39,643 nucleotides of DNA from assembly GCF_027947535.2 (NCBI RefSeq), contig NZ_JAAGKO020000063.1, positions 1 to 39,643 of the forward strand. Direction: 5' to 3'. Source of the stretch: Streptantibioticus silvisoli. GTDB lineage: Bacteria; Actinomycetota; Actinomycetes; Streptomycetales; Streptomycetaceae. Shown piece by piece: positions 7,926 through 16,354 of the stretch. Both the position numbers and the translations under genes were made by a program. Within the stretch, counting starts at the first letter, position 1. The number at the start of each line of letters is the position of its first letter. The notes under the pieces were generated by a model. That model was not told the origin of the DNA. It saw only the letters and a list, made by a program, of their open reading frames with translations, and did not search any database.

Positions 7926-9506
7926 CTACAGCGGGATGTTGCCGTGCTTCTTGGGCGGGAGGGTCTCGCGCTTGTTGCGCAGGGTGCGCAGGGCCTTGAC
8001 GATGTGGACGCGGGTCTCGGACGGGGCGATGACCGCGTCGACGTAGCCGCGTTCGGCCGCCACGTACGGATTCAGCAGCGTGTCCTCGTACCGCGCGATC
8101 AGCTCCTGCCGCAACGCCTCGGGATCATCGGCCTCCGCGAGCGCGCGCCGGTGCAGGATGTTGACCGCCCCCTGCGCGCCCATCACCGCGATCTGCGCCG
8201 TCGGCCACGCCAGATTCAGATCCGCCCCCAGGTGCTTCGACCCCATCACGTCGTACGCACCCCCGTACGCCTTACGGGTGATCACCGTGATCAGCGGCAC
8301 CGTCGCCTCCGCGTACGCGTAGATCAGCTTCGCCCCCCGCCGGATGATCCCGTTCCACTCCTGATCCGTGCCCGGCAAAAACCCCGGCACATCCACGAAC
8401 GTCAGCACCGGCACATTGAAACTGTCACAGGTACGCACGAACCGCGCCGCCTTCTCCGACGCGTCGATGTCCAGACACCCCGCGAACATCATCGGCTGAT
8501 TGCCCACCACCCCCACCGGCCGGCCCTCCACCCGCCCGAACCCCGTCAGGATGTTCGGCGCGAACAACGCCTGCGTCTCCAAGAACTCCCCGTCGTCCAG
8601 CACCCGCTCGAACACCGCGTGCATGTCGTACGGCTGATTCGCCGAATCCGGCACCAACGCGTCCAGCTCCGCGTCCGCCGCACCCACCGTCACATCCGCC
8701 ACCTGCGCCACCACCGGCGGCTCCTCCAGATTGTTGCCCGGCAGGTACGACAGCAGCGCCCGCACGTACTCCACCGCCTCCCTCTCGTCCCCCGCCATGT
8801 GATGCGCGTTCCCCGACCGCGACGCGTGCGACCGCGCACCCCCCAGCTCCTCGAACCCCACCTCCTCACCCGTCACCGTCCGGATCACATCCGGACCCGT
8901 GATGAACATGTGCGACGTGCCGTCCACCATCACCACGAAATCCGTGATCGCCGGCGAATACACCGCCCCACCCGCACACGGACCCAGCACCAGGGAAATC
9001 TGCGGAATCACCCCCGACGCATGCGTATTGCGCCGGAAGATCTCCCCGTACATCCCCAGCGACGCCACACCCTCCTGAATCCGCGCCCCACCCGAATCAT
9101 TGATCCCCACCACCGGACACCCGTTGCGCAACGCCCAGTCCATCACCTTCACGATCTTCTCCCCGTACACCTCACCCAGGGCACCGCCGAACACCGTGAA
9201 ATCCTGCGAGAAGACCGCCACCGGACGTCCCTCCACCGTCCCGTACCCGGTCACCACACCATCGCCGTACGGACGCGTCCCCTCCAGACCGAAATTCGTC
9301 GACCGGTGCCGCGCGAACTCGTCCAGCTCCACGAACGAATCCTCGTCCAGCAACAGCAGCACCCGCTCACGCGCCGTCAGCTTCCCCTTCGCGTGCTGCT
9401 TGTCCACCGCCCGCGCCGACCCGGCATGCGTCGCCAGCTCGACCCGCGCCCGCAGATCCGCCAGCTTCCCCGCGGTGGTGTGGATGTCGTACTCCGGCTC
9501 GGCCAT
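7926..9506 (-). CDS. pccB: Propionyl-CoA carboxylase beta subunit (carboxyltransferase)
   Basis: A 526-residue crotonase-fold carboxyltransferase that moves CO2 from biotinylated AccA to propionyl-CoA (and possibly acetyl-CoA). The N-terminal half has [28 protein letters not shown] and the oxyanion region [10 protein letters not shown]. The C-terminal half has [13 protein letters not shown] and [16 protein letters not shown]. The Asp in GGAYD (D419 here) aligns with D422 of S. coelicolor PccB, the residue published as setting propionyl preference, where AccB has Ile. The protein ends [11 protein letters not shown] as in the family. ATG at 9504-9506 is preceded by CCAGGAGACC; longer in-frame starts only add low-complexity residues. 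accE follows 8 bp downstream, and birA is divergent. Confidence 0.94.
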   Translation of the reverse strand: MAEPEYDIHTTAGKLADLRARVELATHAGSARAVDKQHAKGKLTARERVLLLLDEDSFVELDEFARHRSTNFGLEGTRPYGDGVVTGYGTVEGRPVAVFSQDFTVFGGALGEVYGEKIVKVMDWALRNGCPVVGINDSGGARIQEGVASLGMYGEIFRRNTHASGVIPQISLVLGPCAGGAVYSPAITDFVVMVDGTSHMFITGPDVIRTVTGEEVGFEELGGARSHASRSGNAHHMAGDEREAVEYVRALLSYLPGNNLEEPPVVAQVADVTVGAADAELDALVPDSANQPYDMHAVFERVLDDGEFLETQALFAPNILTGFGRVEGRPVGVVGNQPMMFAGCLDIDASEKAARFVRTCDSFNVPVLTFVDVPGFLPGTDQEWNGIIRRGAKLIYAYAEATVPLITVITRKAYGGAYDVMGSKHLGADLNLAWPTAQIAVMGAQGAVNILHRRALAEADDPEALRQELIARYEDTLLNPYVAAERGYVDAVIAPSETRVHIVKALRTLRNKRETLPPKKHGNIPL

Positions 9507-9705
9507 GTCAGGGGTCTCCTGGTCTCGTCCGGTCGCCTCCGGACACGATGTGACGGGCGGGTAACTTCGGTTCCTACCGTAGCCGCGGCGTACGGCCCCG
9601 GGCACTGCGGCGTTGGCCACACCGGCCGCCGTCCGGTCCGACCGCGGCCGGGGCGCCCACCGGACCCCACAGCACCGGATGCCCCTTCCCTCGTAGGCTC
9701 TGGGT

Positions 9706-10593
9706 ATGACGAACCGCTGGTCCGACCTGGACCGCCCGCCGCTGAACGAGACCGCGCTGCGCCGCGGGCTGATCGCGCCCGGCGGGCTGTGGACCGCGCT
9801 GGACGTGGTCGCCACCACCGGTTCGACCAACACCGACCTGGTGGCCCGGGCCCGTGCCGGGGCCGCGCAGGGCGCGGTGCTGGTCGCCGAGGAGCAGGGG
9901 GCCGCGCGGGGCCGGCTGGACCGCCGGTGGACCGCGCCGGCCCGCTCGGGGTTGTTCCTGTCCGTGCTGCTGCGGCCCGGCGCCCCCTACCGCGACGCGG
10001 CCCCGGTGCCGCTGGAGCGCTGGGGCTGGCTGCCGCTGCTGGCCGGCGTGGCCACCGCGGCGGCCGTCTCGCGCTCGGCCGGGATCGACACCGCGCTGAA
10101 GTGGCCCAACGACCTGCTGGTCACCGTCGGCGACGGGCACCGCAAGGCGGCCGGCATCCTCGCCGAACGGGCCGACGACACCGGCATCGTCATCGGCATC
10201 GGTCTCAACGTCACGCTGCGTGACGACGAGTTGCCGGTGCCCACCGCCGGATCGCTGGCCCTGGCCGGCGCCCCCGTCACCGACCGCGACCCGGTGCTGC
10301 GGGCCCTGCTGCGCTCGCTGGAGCAGTGGTACACCGCCTGGCGCGAGGCCGGCGGCGACCCGCACGCCTGCCGCCTCCAGGAGACCTACGCGGCCGGCTG
10401 TGCCACCTTGGGCCTGACCGTCCGCGCCGAGCTGCCCGGCGGCCGTGACCTGGTCGGCGAGGCGGTCGCCATCGATGCCGACGGCCGCCTGGTGGTCCTC
10501 GCCGACGGCCGCCGCGAAGCGGTTTCCGCCGGTGATGTGGTCCACGTCCGGCCCGCCGCGAGCCCCCCGGAGCCCGGTGCCGGACCGCGGTGA
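9706..10593 (+). CDS. birA: Biotin--[acetyl-CoA-carboxylase] ligase (monofunctional)
   Basis: A 295-residue biotin protein ligase. It makes biotinyl-5'-AMP and transfers biotin to the BCCP lysine, here presumably K554 of AccA2. Motifs include [26 protein letters not shown] (biotinyl-AMP loop, equivalent to GRGRxGR), LKWPNDLLV (active-site Lys) and KAAGILAE. A small C-terminal SH3-like domain runs from about residue 235. There is no N-terminal DNA-binding domain, so unlike E. coli BirA it is not expected to act as a repressor. It is divergent from pccB across 199 bp. TAGGCT (9694-9699) ends 6 nt before the ATG and no SD is present, so it is probably leaderless. Confidence 0.94.
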   Translation: MTNRWSDLDRPPLNETALRRGLIAPGGLWTALDVVATTGSTNTDLVARARAGAAQGAVLVAEEQGAARGRLDRRWTAPARSGLFLSVLLRPGAPYRDAAPVPLERWGWLPLLAGVATAAAVSRSAGIDTALKWPNDLLVTVGDGHRKAAGILAERADDTGIVIGIGLNVTLRDDELPVPTAGSLALAGAPVTDRDPVLRALLRSLEQWYTAWREAGGDPHACRLQETYAAGCATLGLTVRAELPGGRDLVGEAVAIDADGRLVVLADGRREAVSAGDVVHVRPAASPPEPGAGPR

Positions 10594-10636
10594 GCGTGAG
10601 CTACGGCACACTGCCGTATCGTTGAGCCGATGTTGT

Positions 10637-10654
10637 CCCGGGGCTGGCCCCGGG
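10637..10654 (+). promoter_or_regulatory. Leader hairpin upstream of the adenylate cyclase gene
   Basis: CCCGGGG (10637-10643), loop CTGG and CCCCGGG (10648-10654) form a perfect 7-bp GC stem. It lies between a TATCGT -10-like hexamer (10617-10622) and the chosen GTG start at 10708. It may be a leader structure or attenuator. Confidence 0.4.
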
Positions 10655-10707
10655 GGACCCCCAGTGATCGGAAGGGCAGTGGTCAGGAGCCGGACAGGGG
10701 GCCGACG

Positions 10708-11790
10708 GTGACCGCCGACGACGCGGGCACGCCTCCGCACGAGGACCCGAGGGCGGCGGACCCGTCCGACGTCACAGCGGGTGACGATCCGCTGGCGCTG
10801 CGCCTGGAACACCTCATCCTTGGCGCGGAACGCCGCTACACCCCGTTCCAGGCCGCCCGCAGCGCGGGCGTGTCGATGGATCTCGCCTCCCGCTTCTGGC
10901 GGGCCATGGGCTTCGCCGACATCGGCCAGGCCAAGGCGCTCACCGAGGCCGACGTCCTGGCGCTGCGCCGGCTGTCCGGTCTGGTCGAGGCCGGCCTGCT
11001 GAGCGAGTCGATGGCCATCCAGGTGGCCCGCTCCACCGGCCAGACCACCGCCCGGCTGGCCGACTGGCAGACCGACTCCTTCCTGGAGGGCCTGACCGAG
11101 CCGCCCGAGCCCGGCATGACCCGCGCCGAGGTCGCCTACCCGCTGGTCGAACTGCTCCTGCCCGAGCTGGAGGAGTTCCTGATCTACGTCTGGCGCCGCC
11201 AGCTGGCCGCCGCCACCAGCCGGGTCGCCCAGGCCGACGACGAGGAGGCCGTCAACCGCCGGCTCGCCGTCGGCTTCGCCGACCTGGTCGGCTTCACCCG
11301 GCTCACCCGCCGCCTGGAGGAGGAGGAGCTCGGCGAGCTGGTCGAGGCGTTCGAGACCACCTGCGCCGACCTGGTCGCCGCGCACGGCGGCCGGCTGATC
11401 AAGACCCTCGGCGACGAGGTCCTCTTCGTGGCCGACGACCCCGGCATCGCCGCCGAGATCGCCATGCGCCTGATCGAGACGATGAACGGTGACGAGACGA
11501 TGCCCGCGCTGCGCGTCGGCATGGCGTTCGGCACCGTCACCACCCGGATGGGCGACGTCTTCGGCACCACGGTCAACCTCGCCAGCCGGCTCACCTCGAT
11601 AGCGCCCAAGGACGCCGTCCTGATCGACGGCGCGTTCGCCCAGGCGCTCGGCGCGGCCGGTGACGCCCCGGTCTCCGAGGCCGACGTCGCCGACGGGGAG
11701 AAGTACCGCTTCGCCGTCCAGCCGATGTTCCGGCGCCCGGTGCGCGGTCTCGGAGTCGTCGAGCCCTGGATGCTGACGCGGCGTGCCTGA
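10708..11790 (+). CDS. cyaA: Class III adenylate cyclase (CyaA type)
   Basis: A 360-residue soluble cyclase that converts ATP to cAMP, which in Streptomyces acts with Crp in germination and antibiotic control. The N-terminal two thirds is an actinobacterial helical region (LILGAERRYTPFQAARSAGVS, then EVAYPLVELLLPELEEF). The catalytic domain begins FADLVGFTRLTRR. Metal aspartates are D192 (FAD) and D236 (GDE). Adenine-selecting K232 and D283 (MGDVFG), and transition-state N290 and R294 (TVNLASRL), are all present, so it should be active. It closely resembles my memory of S. coelicolor CyaA. I chose GTG 10708, with GGGG a few nt upstream. ATG 10630 is also in frame with TATCGT 7 nt upstream, but the extra 26 residues look like translated leader. 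Confidence 0.92.
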   Translation: MTADDAGTPPHEDPRAADPSDVTAGDDPLALRLEHLILGAERRYTPFQAARSAGVSMDLASRFWRAMGFADIGQAKALTEADVLALRRLSGLVEAGLLSESMAIQVARSTGQTTARLADWQTDSFLEGLTEPPEPGMTRAEVAYPLVELLLPELEEFLIYVWRRQLAAATSRVAQADDEEAVNRRLAVGFADLVGFTRLTRRLEEEELGELVEAFETTCADLVAAHGGRLIKTLGDEVLFVADDPGIAAEIAMRLIETMNGDETMPALRVGMAFGTVTTRMGDVFGTTVNLASRLTSIAPKDAVLIDGAFAQALGAAGDAPVSEADVADGEKYRFAVQPMFRRPVRGLGVVEPWMLTRRA

Positions 11791-11801
11791 CATGTCATGA
11801 T
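11773..11801 (+). promoter_or_regulatory. Predicted promoter of the enoyl-CoA hydratase gene
   Basis: CTGACG (11773-11778), a 17-nt spacer and CATGAT (11796-11801) lie 7 nt before the ATG at 11809. The -35 is inside the last codons of cyaA. The spacing predicts a leaderless message. Confidence 0.45.
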
Positions 11802-11808
11802 CGCGCTC

Positions 11809-12627
11809 ATGACGGATGACCAGGCACACGAGGACAGGTTCGGTGAGTGGGTCGCCGTCCGGCGGCACGGTGAGCACGGCCACGTGGCCGAGCTGGTGCT
11901 GGACCGGGTCAAGGCGCTCAACGCGATCTCCAGCGACATGGCCCGCGCCGTCGCCGCCGCCTGCGCCGCGCTCGCCGCCGACCAGGGCGTCCGCGTCACG
12001 GTCCTCAGCTCCAGCCACGAGCGGGCCTTCTGCGTCGGCGCCGACCTCAAGGAGCGCAACTCCTTCACCGACGCGGACTTCGGCCGCCAGCGGCCGGTCA
12101 CCCGCGCCTGCTACACCGGCGTGCTGGACCTGCCGATGCCCACCATCGCCGCCGTCCACGGCTTCGCGCTCGGCGGCGGCTACGAGCTGGCGCTGTCGTG
12201 CGACATCATCGTCGCCGACCCCAGCGCGGTCGTGGGGCTGCCCGAGGTCTCCGTCGGCGTCATCCCCGGCGGCGGCGGCACCCAGCTGCTCCCGCGCCGC
12301 GTCGGTGCCGCCCGCGCCGCGGAACTCGTCTTCACCGCCCGCCGGGTCCCGGCCGCCGAGGCGCTCACCCTCGGCATGATCGACATCCTCACCGCCGCCG
12401 GCCAGGACCGCGCCGACGCCCTCGACCTGGCCGGCCGCATCGCGCTCAACTCCCCGGTCGGCCTGCGCGCCGCCAAACGCGCCATGCGCCTGGGCAACGG
12501 CGTGGGCCTGCGCGAGGGCCTGGAACTGGAGGACGGCGCCTGGCGCACCATCGCCTTCTCCCCCGACCGTGCCGAAGGCATCGCCGCCTTCAACGAAAAG
12601 CGCCGCCCCGACTGGCCCGGCCTGTGA
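11809..12627 (+). CDS. Enoyl-CoA hydratase/isomerase (crotonase family)
   Basis: A 272-residue crotonase-fold protein that probably hydrates a trans-2-enoyl-CoA in fatty-acid or amino-acid breakdown. The oxyanion-hole segments are FCVGADLKER (about 75-84) and HGFALGGGYELALSCD (about 117-132). Both catalytic glutamates are kept: E126 in GGGYE and E146 in GLPEV. GVIPGGGGTQLLPR follows. The chain-length specificity cannot be told. ATG 11809 is chosen because a predicted -10 ends 7 nt upstream; ATG 11797 in the same frame is inside that -10. It follows cyaA by 18 bp and runs in the same direction as the GGDEF gene. Confidence 0.9.
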   Translation: MTDDQAHEDRFGEWVAVRRHGEHGHVAELVLDRVKALNAISSDMARAVAAACAALAADQGVRVTVLSSSHERAFCVGADLKERNSFTDADFGRQRPVTRACYTGVLDLPMPTIAAVHGFALGGGYELALSCDIIVADPSAVVGLPEVSVGVIPGGGGTQLLPRRVGAARAAELVFTARRVPAAEALTLGMIDILTAAGQDRADALDLAGRIALNSPVGLRAAKRAMRLGNGVGLREGLELEDGAWRTIAFSPDRAEGIAAFNEKRRPDWPGL

Positions 12628-12834
12628 CCCCGGCCGCCCGGAACGCCGTACGCCGCCTGCCGCCGCAGGTGTGACGCCCGGCGCCCCCGACGTACCGTAC
12701 GACCGTTTTGTCCGTAGCCTGGGCGTAGCGGCTCCACCACCAGTGACCCCGGCCGCGCCGCCGGGGCCGCCGGCGGTGTCCGAGGACGTCGGCCACGCAC
12801 GGCGTGGACCGGCCGGCAGCGGGGAGGTGGGGCC

Positions 12835-14046
12835 GTGGACCGTATGACCGCTGTCGTGGGCATCGCCCAGGCCGTAGCGGCGGCGCACACCCCGCTGGAC
12901 GCGGCCCGCTCCTCCGTCGAACGGGCCCTCACCGCGCTGGACGCCGCGTTCGCCACCGTGGCCGTACGCGGCGACGGCGAACGCGGCGGCCTGACCCCGC
13001 TGGCGTCATCCGGCACGCCCCCGCCGGACGACCCGTACTCCGGCCACGCCGTCCCGCTGATCGACCCCTACCCCCAGCAGTCCGGAGCCGCCGTCCGCCG
13101 CCGGGGCCGCGCGGTGGCCGCGCCGATCGTGCTGCACGGCCGGGTGTGGGGCGAGCTGTACGTCGCGCGGGGCGCCGCGGACCCGGTCTTCGGGCAGGCG
13201 GACGCGGACTTCGCGGCGGTGCTGGCGGCGGTGGTCGCGGCCGGGATCGCGCAGACCGAGCGGCTGGAGGAGGCCCGGCGGCTGGCGTTCACCGACCCGC
13301 TGACCGGGCTGGCGAACCGGCGGGCGGTCGACGCCCGGCTGGAGGAGGCGTTGCAGCGGCACCGCAACGAGGGCACCGCGGTGAGCCTGGTGGTGTGCGA
13401 CCTCAACGGGCTCAAGCGGGTCAACGACAGCCTCGGGCACGAGGTGGGGGACCGGCTGCTGGTCGGGTTCGGCTCGGTGCTGTCGTTGTGCGCGGCGACG
13501 CTGGCGGGCAGCCTGGCGGGACGGCTGGGCGGCGACGAGTTCTGCCTGGTCGCGGAGGGGGTCGACGCGGCGCGGGTGGAGGCGACCGCCGAGCTGCTGT
13601 GCGAGCGGGCGCGGTGGCTGGGGCTCGGCGACGGGGTGGCGGTCGGCGTGGCGTCGACCGACGGCGGCGCGGGCCCGGTCCGCTCGGCCCGGCGGCTGCT
13701 GCGGCTGGCGGACGCCGCCCAGTACCGCGCCAAGGCGGAACGTTCCGCCAGACCGGTGGTCGCCGGGCGGGCGGTGGCCGAACTGGCCGACGCGACCGGC
13801 CCGGCCGGCCCGGCGGGCCCCGAGGGAGCGGACGCCGCGGAACGCCGCAGCTTCCGGGGGCGGCCGGTGCCCGGGGCGGGACGCGACGGTGAGCCCGGTG
13901 CGGGGCCTGGCGGCGAATCCGGTGCGGGGCCGGGCGTGGGGCGCGACGGTGAACCCGGCGCGGGAGCCGGGGGCGGACCCGGCGAGGGCCCCGGCGCGGG
14001 ACCCGAGGGCGAAACCGGTGCGGGACCGGACGGGGGACCCCGGTGA
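12835..14046 (+). CDS. cdgE: GAF-GGDEF diguanylate cyclase
   Basis: A 403-residue predicted diguanylate cyclase making c-di-GMP, the BldD ligand that holds streptomycetes in vegetative growth. A GAF-like domain occupies about residues 1-140 and ends in a signalling helix (QTERLEEARRLAFTDPLTGLANRR). The GGDEF domain follows, with DLNGLKRVND for metal and GTP binding and an intact GGDEF at 232-236. The inhibitory I-site RxxD is absent: the equivalent positions are Leu and Ser. From about residue 365 the tail is a Gly/Glu/Pro collagen-like low-complexity stretch unlike the rest. GTG 12835 has GGGGAGG 6-8 nt upstream. The name cdgE follows domain order and remembered synteny with SCO4931 and is tentative. 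Confidence 0.85.
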   Translation: MDRMTAVVGIAQAVAAAHTPLDAARSSVERALTALDAAFATVAVRGDGERGGLTPLASSGTPPPDDPYSGHAVPLIDPYPQQSGAAVRRRGRAVAAPIVLHGRVWGELYVARGAADPVFGQADADFAAVLAAVVAAGIAQTERLEEARRLAFTDPLTGLANRRAVDARLEEALQRHRNEGTAVSLVVCDLNGLKRVNDSLGHEVGDRLLVGFGSVLSLCAATLAGSLAGRLGGDEFCLVAEGVDAARVEATAELLCERARWLGLGDGVAVGVASTDGGAGPVRSARRLLRLADAAQYRAKAERSARPVVAGRAVAELADATGPAGPAGPEGADAAERRSFRGRPVPGAGRDGEPGAGPGGESGAGPGVGRDGEPGAGAGGGPGEGPGAGPEGETGAGPDGGPR

Positions 14047-14106
14047 GGACCCCCGTGCCGGACGGGCTGGGAGCGGTGCCCGGTGAAGGTGTGACGGAAC
14101 CGGGTC

Positions 14107-14135
14107 GTGACAGCAAGCGATTCAGTCTTTAGGGT
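14107..14135 (+). promoter_or_regulatory. Predicted hutH promoter
   Basis: GTGACA (14107-14112), exactly 17 nt, then TAGGGT (14130-14135). The ATG at 14144 lies 8 nt beyond the -10 and has no SD in front, so a leaderless transcript is predicted. Confidence 0.55.
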
Positions 14136-14143
14136 GCGTGAAT

Positions 14144-15700
14144 ATGAATATGCACAGTGTGGTGTTGGGGGCATCCGGGACGAGCGCCGAGGACGTACTG
14201 GCCGTGGCGCGCGGCGCCGCCCGGGTCGAACTGTCGGAACAGGCGCTGGCCGGCATCGCCGCCTCCCGCGCGGTCATCGACGCGCTGGCGGCGGAGTCCC
14301 GGCCGGTCTACGGGGTCTCCACCGGCTTCGGCGCGCTGGCCACCGTCCACATCGGACCGGAACTGCGGGCCCAGTTGCAGCGTTCCATCGTCCGCTCGCA
14401 CGCCGCCGGCATGGGCGGCCGGGTCGAACGCGAGGTGGTGCGGGCGCTGATGTTCCTGCGCCTGAAGACCCTGGCGTCCGGTCATACCGGAGTACGGCCG
14501 GTGGTCGCCGAGGCGATGGCCGCCCTGCTCAACGCCGGCATCACGCCCGTCGTCCACGAGTTCGGCTCGCTCGGCTGCTCCGGCGACCTCGCGCCGCTGT
14601 CGCACTGCGCGCTCGCGCTGATGGGCGAGGGCGACGCGGAGGGCCCGGACGGCGTGGTGCGCCCGGCCGGCGAACTGCTCGCCGAACACGGCATCACCCC
14701 GGTCGAGTTGCGCGAGAAGGAGGGCCTGGCGCTGCTCAACGGCACCGACGGCATGCTCGGCATGCTGCTGATGGCCTGCGCCGACCTCGCCGCACTGTTC
14801 ACCGCCGCGGACATCACCGCCGCGCTGTCGCTGGAGGCGCTGCTCGGCACCGACCGGGTGCTCGCCCCCGAACTGCACGCCATCCGCCCGCACCCCGGCC
14901 AGGCCGCCAGCGCCGACAACATGCGCCGCGTGCTGGCCGGCTCCGGGCTGACCGGCCACCACCAGGACGAGGCGCCCCGGGTCCAGGACGCGTACTCCAT
15001 CCGCTGCGCCCCGCAGGTGGCCGGCGCCGGCCGCGACACCCTCAGCCACGCGACGCTGGTGGCGGAACGCGAACTGGCCGCCGCCGTCGACAACCCGGTG
15101 GTCCTGGCGGACGGCCGGGTGGAGTCCAACGGCAACTTCCACGGCGCCCCGGTCGGCTACGTGCTGGACTTCCTCGCCATCGCCGCCGCCGACCTGGGCT
15201 CGATAGCGGAACGGCGCACCGACCGCCTGCTGGACAAGAACCGCTCGCACGGCCTGCCGCCGTTCCTGGCGGACGACCCGGGCGTCGACTCCGGTCTGAT
15301 GATCGCCCAGTACACCCAGGCGGCGCTGGTCAGCGAGAACAAGCGGCACGCGGTCCCGGCCTCCGCCGACTCCATCCCGTCCTCGGCGATGCAGGAGGAC
15401 CACGTCTCCATGGGCTGGTCCGCGGCGCGCAAGCTGCGGCTGGCGGTGGACAACCTCACCCGGATCCTCGCCATCGAACTCGTCGCCGCCACCCGGGCGA
15501 TCGAGCTGCGCGAGCAGTCCAGCACGGTCCTGCACGCGGCGCCGGCCAGCCGCGCGGTCGTCGAGGCGGCCCGCGCCGCCGGTGTACGGGGGCCCGGGAG
15601 GGATCGTTTCCTCTCCCCGGACCTGGCCGCCGCGGAAACGTTCGTCCGCTCCGGCGGCCTGGTCGCGGCCGCCGAGTCGGTCACCGGCGAACTGGCCTGA
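14144..15700 (+). CDS. hutH: Histidine ammonia-lyase
   Basis: A 518-residue aromatic amino-acid lyase that deaminates histidine to urocanate, the first step of histidine use. The family signature GSLGCSGDLAPLSH contains the self-cyclising MIO triad as Cys145-Ser146-Gly147; most family members have Ala-Ser-Gly, and I recall Cys in Streptomyces HutH. Also present are YGVSTGFGALA, NGTDGMLGM, QDAYSIRCAPQ and ESNGNFHGAP. The length is close to the usual 510. No other hut genes are nearby; the hut genes are scattered in Streptomyces. Start ATG 14144 gives MNMHSVVLG; GTG 14138 and ATG 14150 are also in frame. Confidence 0.95.
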   Translation: MNMHSVVLGASGTSAEDVLAVARGAARVELSEQALAGIAASRAVIDALAAESRPVYGVSTGFGALATVHIGPELRAQLQRSIVRSHAAGMGGRVEREVVRALMFLRLKTLASGHTGVRPVVAEAMAALLNAGITPVVHEFGSLGCSGDLAPLSHCALALMGEGDAEGPDGVVRPAGELLAEHGITPVELREKEGLALLNGTDGMLGMLLMACADLAALFTAADITAALSLEALLGTDRVLAPELHAIRPHPGQAASADNMRRVLAGSGLTGHHQDEAPRVQDAYSIRCAPQVAGAGRDTLSHATLVAERELAAAVDNPVVLADGRVESNGNFHGAPVGYVLDFLAIAAADLGSIAERRTDRLLDKNRSHGLPPFLADDPGVDSGLMIAQYTQAALVSENKRHAVPASADSIPSSAMQEDHVSMGWSAARKLRLAVDNLTRILAIELVAATRAIELREQSSTVLHAAPASRAVVEAARAAGVRGPGRDRFLSPDLAAAETFVRSGGLVAAAESVTGELA

Positions 15701-15746
15701 CCCGCGGCCTGCGGGACCGGTCCCGGGGCCGGCGCAGGGGCCGGCG

Positions 15747-15871
15747 CCGGTCAGCCCGCCCGCATCAGGGCGCGGGGCCCGGTCGGGCTTGCAGCGTCAG
15801 GGTGCGGGAGCGGTCAGGCCCCCGGCGTCAGGTCCCGGAACCGGTCAGGCTTCCAGCATCAGGGCGCGGCG
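15747..15871. repeat. 31-32 bp degenerate tandem repeat duplicating the 3' end of the LAxTG gene
   Basis: Four copies begin at about 15747, 15779, 15810 and 15841, each shaped like cCGGTCAGGCttccagCaTCAGGgcgCGG. The last copy covers the stop and final codons of the leftward LAxTG protein gene. The other three lie beyond the stop in the gap toward hutH. Confidence 0.65.
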
Positions 15872-16207
15872 CCGTGCCGCGAGCAGCAGCGCCGCGCCCA
15901 CGCCGAGGAAGCCGGCGCCGCCGACCACGTACGGGGTGGTGTCCACCGCACCGGTGTCGGCCAGCCCGGCCGGCGCCTGCGCGGTCTGCGCGCCGGGCGC
16001 GGCGGCGTCACCGGTGGCTGCGGTGTCACCGGTGACGGACGCGGTGGTCGAGGCGGGGGAGCCCTGTGACGCGGCCTGAGTGGTCGACGCGGGTGCCCGG
16101 CCGGCGGCCTTGACCGGCGACGCGGACGCGGTCGGCATGAAACACAGCGCGATCAGTACGGCCCCCGCGGCGGCGGTCGTGGTGGTCAGCGAGCGGCGCG
16201 ATGCCAT
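15845..16207 (-). CDS. Small secreted protein with LAxTG sortase sorting signal
   Basis: A 120-residue protein with all parts of a sortase substrate. Residues 1-30 are a signal peptide (MASRRSLTTT, hydrophobic core AVLIALCFMP, cleavage near ASAS). Residues 31-80 are a Thr/Ala/Ser-rich low-complexity stretch. LADTG is at about residues 82-86, a hydrophobic helix at about 93-110, and the tail ARRRALMLEA has the expected Arg cluster. LAxTG is the motif used by class E sortases of high-GC Gram-positives. It is therefore probably covalently attached to peptidoglycan. The mature part is only about 55 residues with no fold I recognise. The ATG is preceded by AAGGGGG at 6-12 nt. Confidence 0.75.
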   Translation of the reverse strand: MASRRSLTTTTAAAGAVLIALCFMPTASASPVKAAGRAPASTTQAASQGSPASTTASVTGDTAATGDAAAPGAQTAQAPAGLADTGAVDTTPYVVGGAGFLGVGAALLLAARRRALMLEA

Positions 16208-16354
16208 GGAACCCCCTTGCTCGGACGGCGACTTCACCGTAACCCAGGATGGTAGTGAGGTGGACCGGGCACCGGGAAGCCGCCTGCCCCCGCGGCGCGA
16301 CACGCCCCGCCCCCCGGGCCCGTCCCCGCCGCCGGGCGCCCTACGCTCCCTGCC

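Noticed and set aside
7944-10223. Plus-strand open frame of about 760 codons over pccB and birA
   Set aside because: His/Arg-rich shadow of pccB running into birA in the wrong frame.
9574-12888. Minus-strand open frame of 1104 codons opposite birA, cyaA and the hydratase gene
   Set aside because: It is antisense to three well-supported genes and consists of Gly/Arg/Asp-rich sequence without domain motifs. Long antisense frames are normal at this GC content.
15711-15724. CGGGACCGGTCCCG palindrome after hutH as an operator or terminator
   Set aside because: Short, fully GC-type and loopless; chance palindromes of this kind are common at this composition, and it merges with the neighbouring repeat region.
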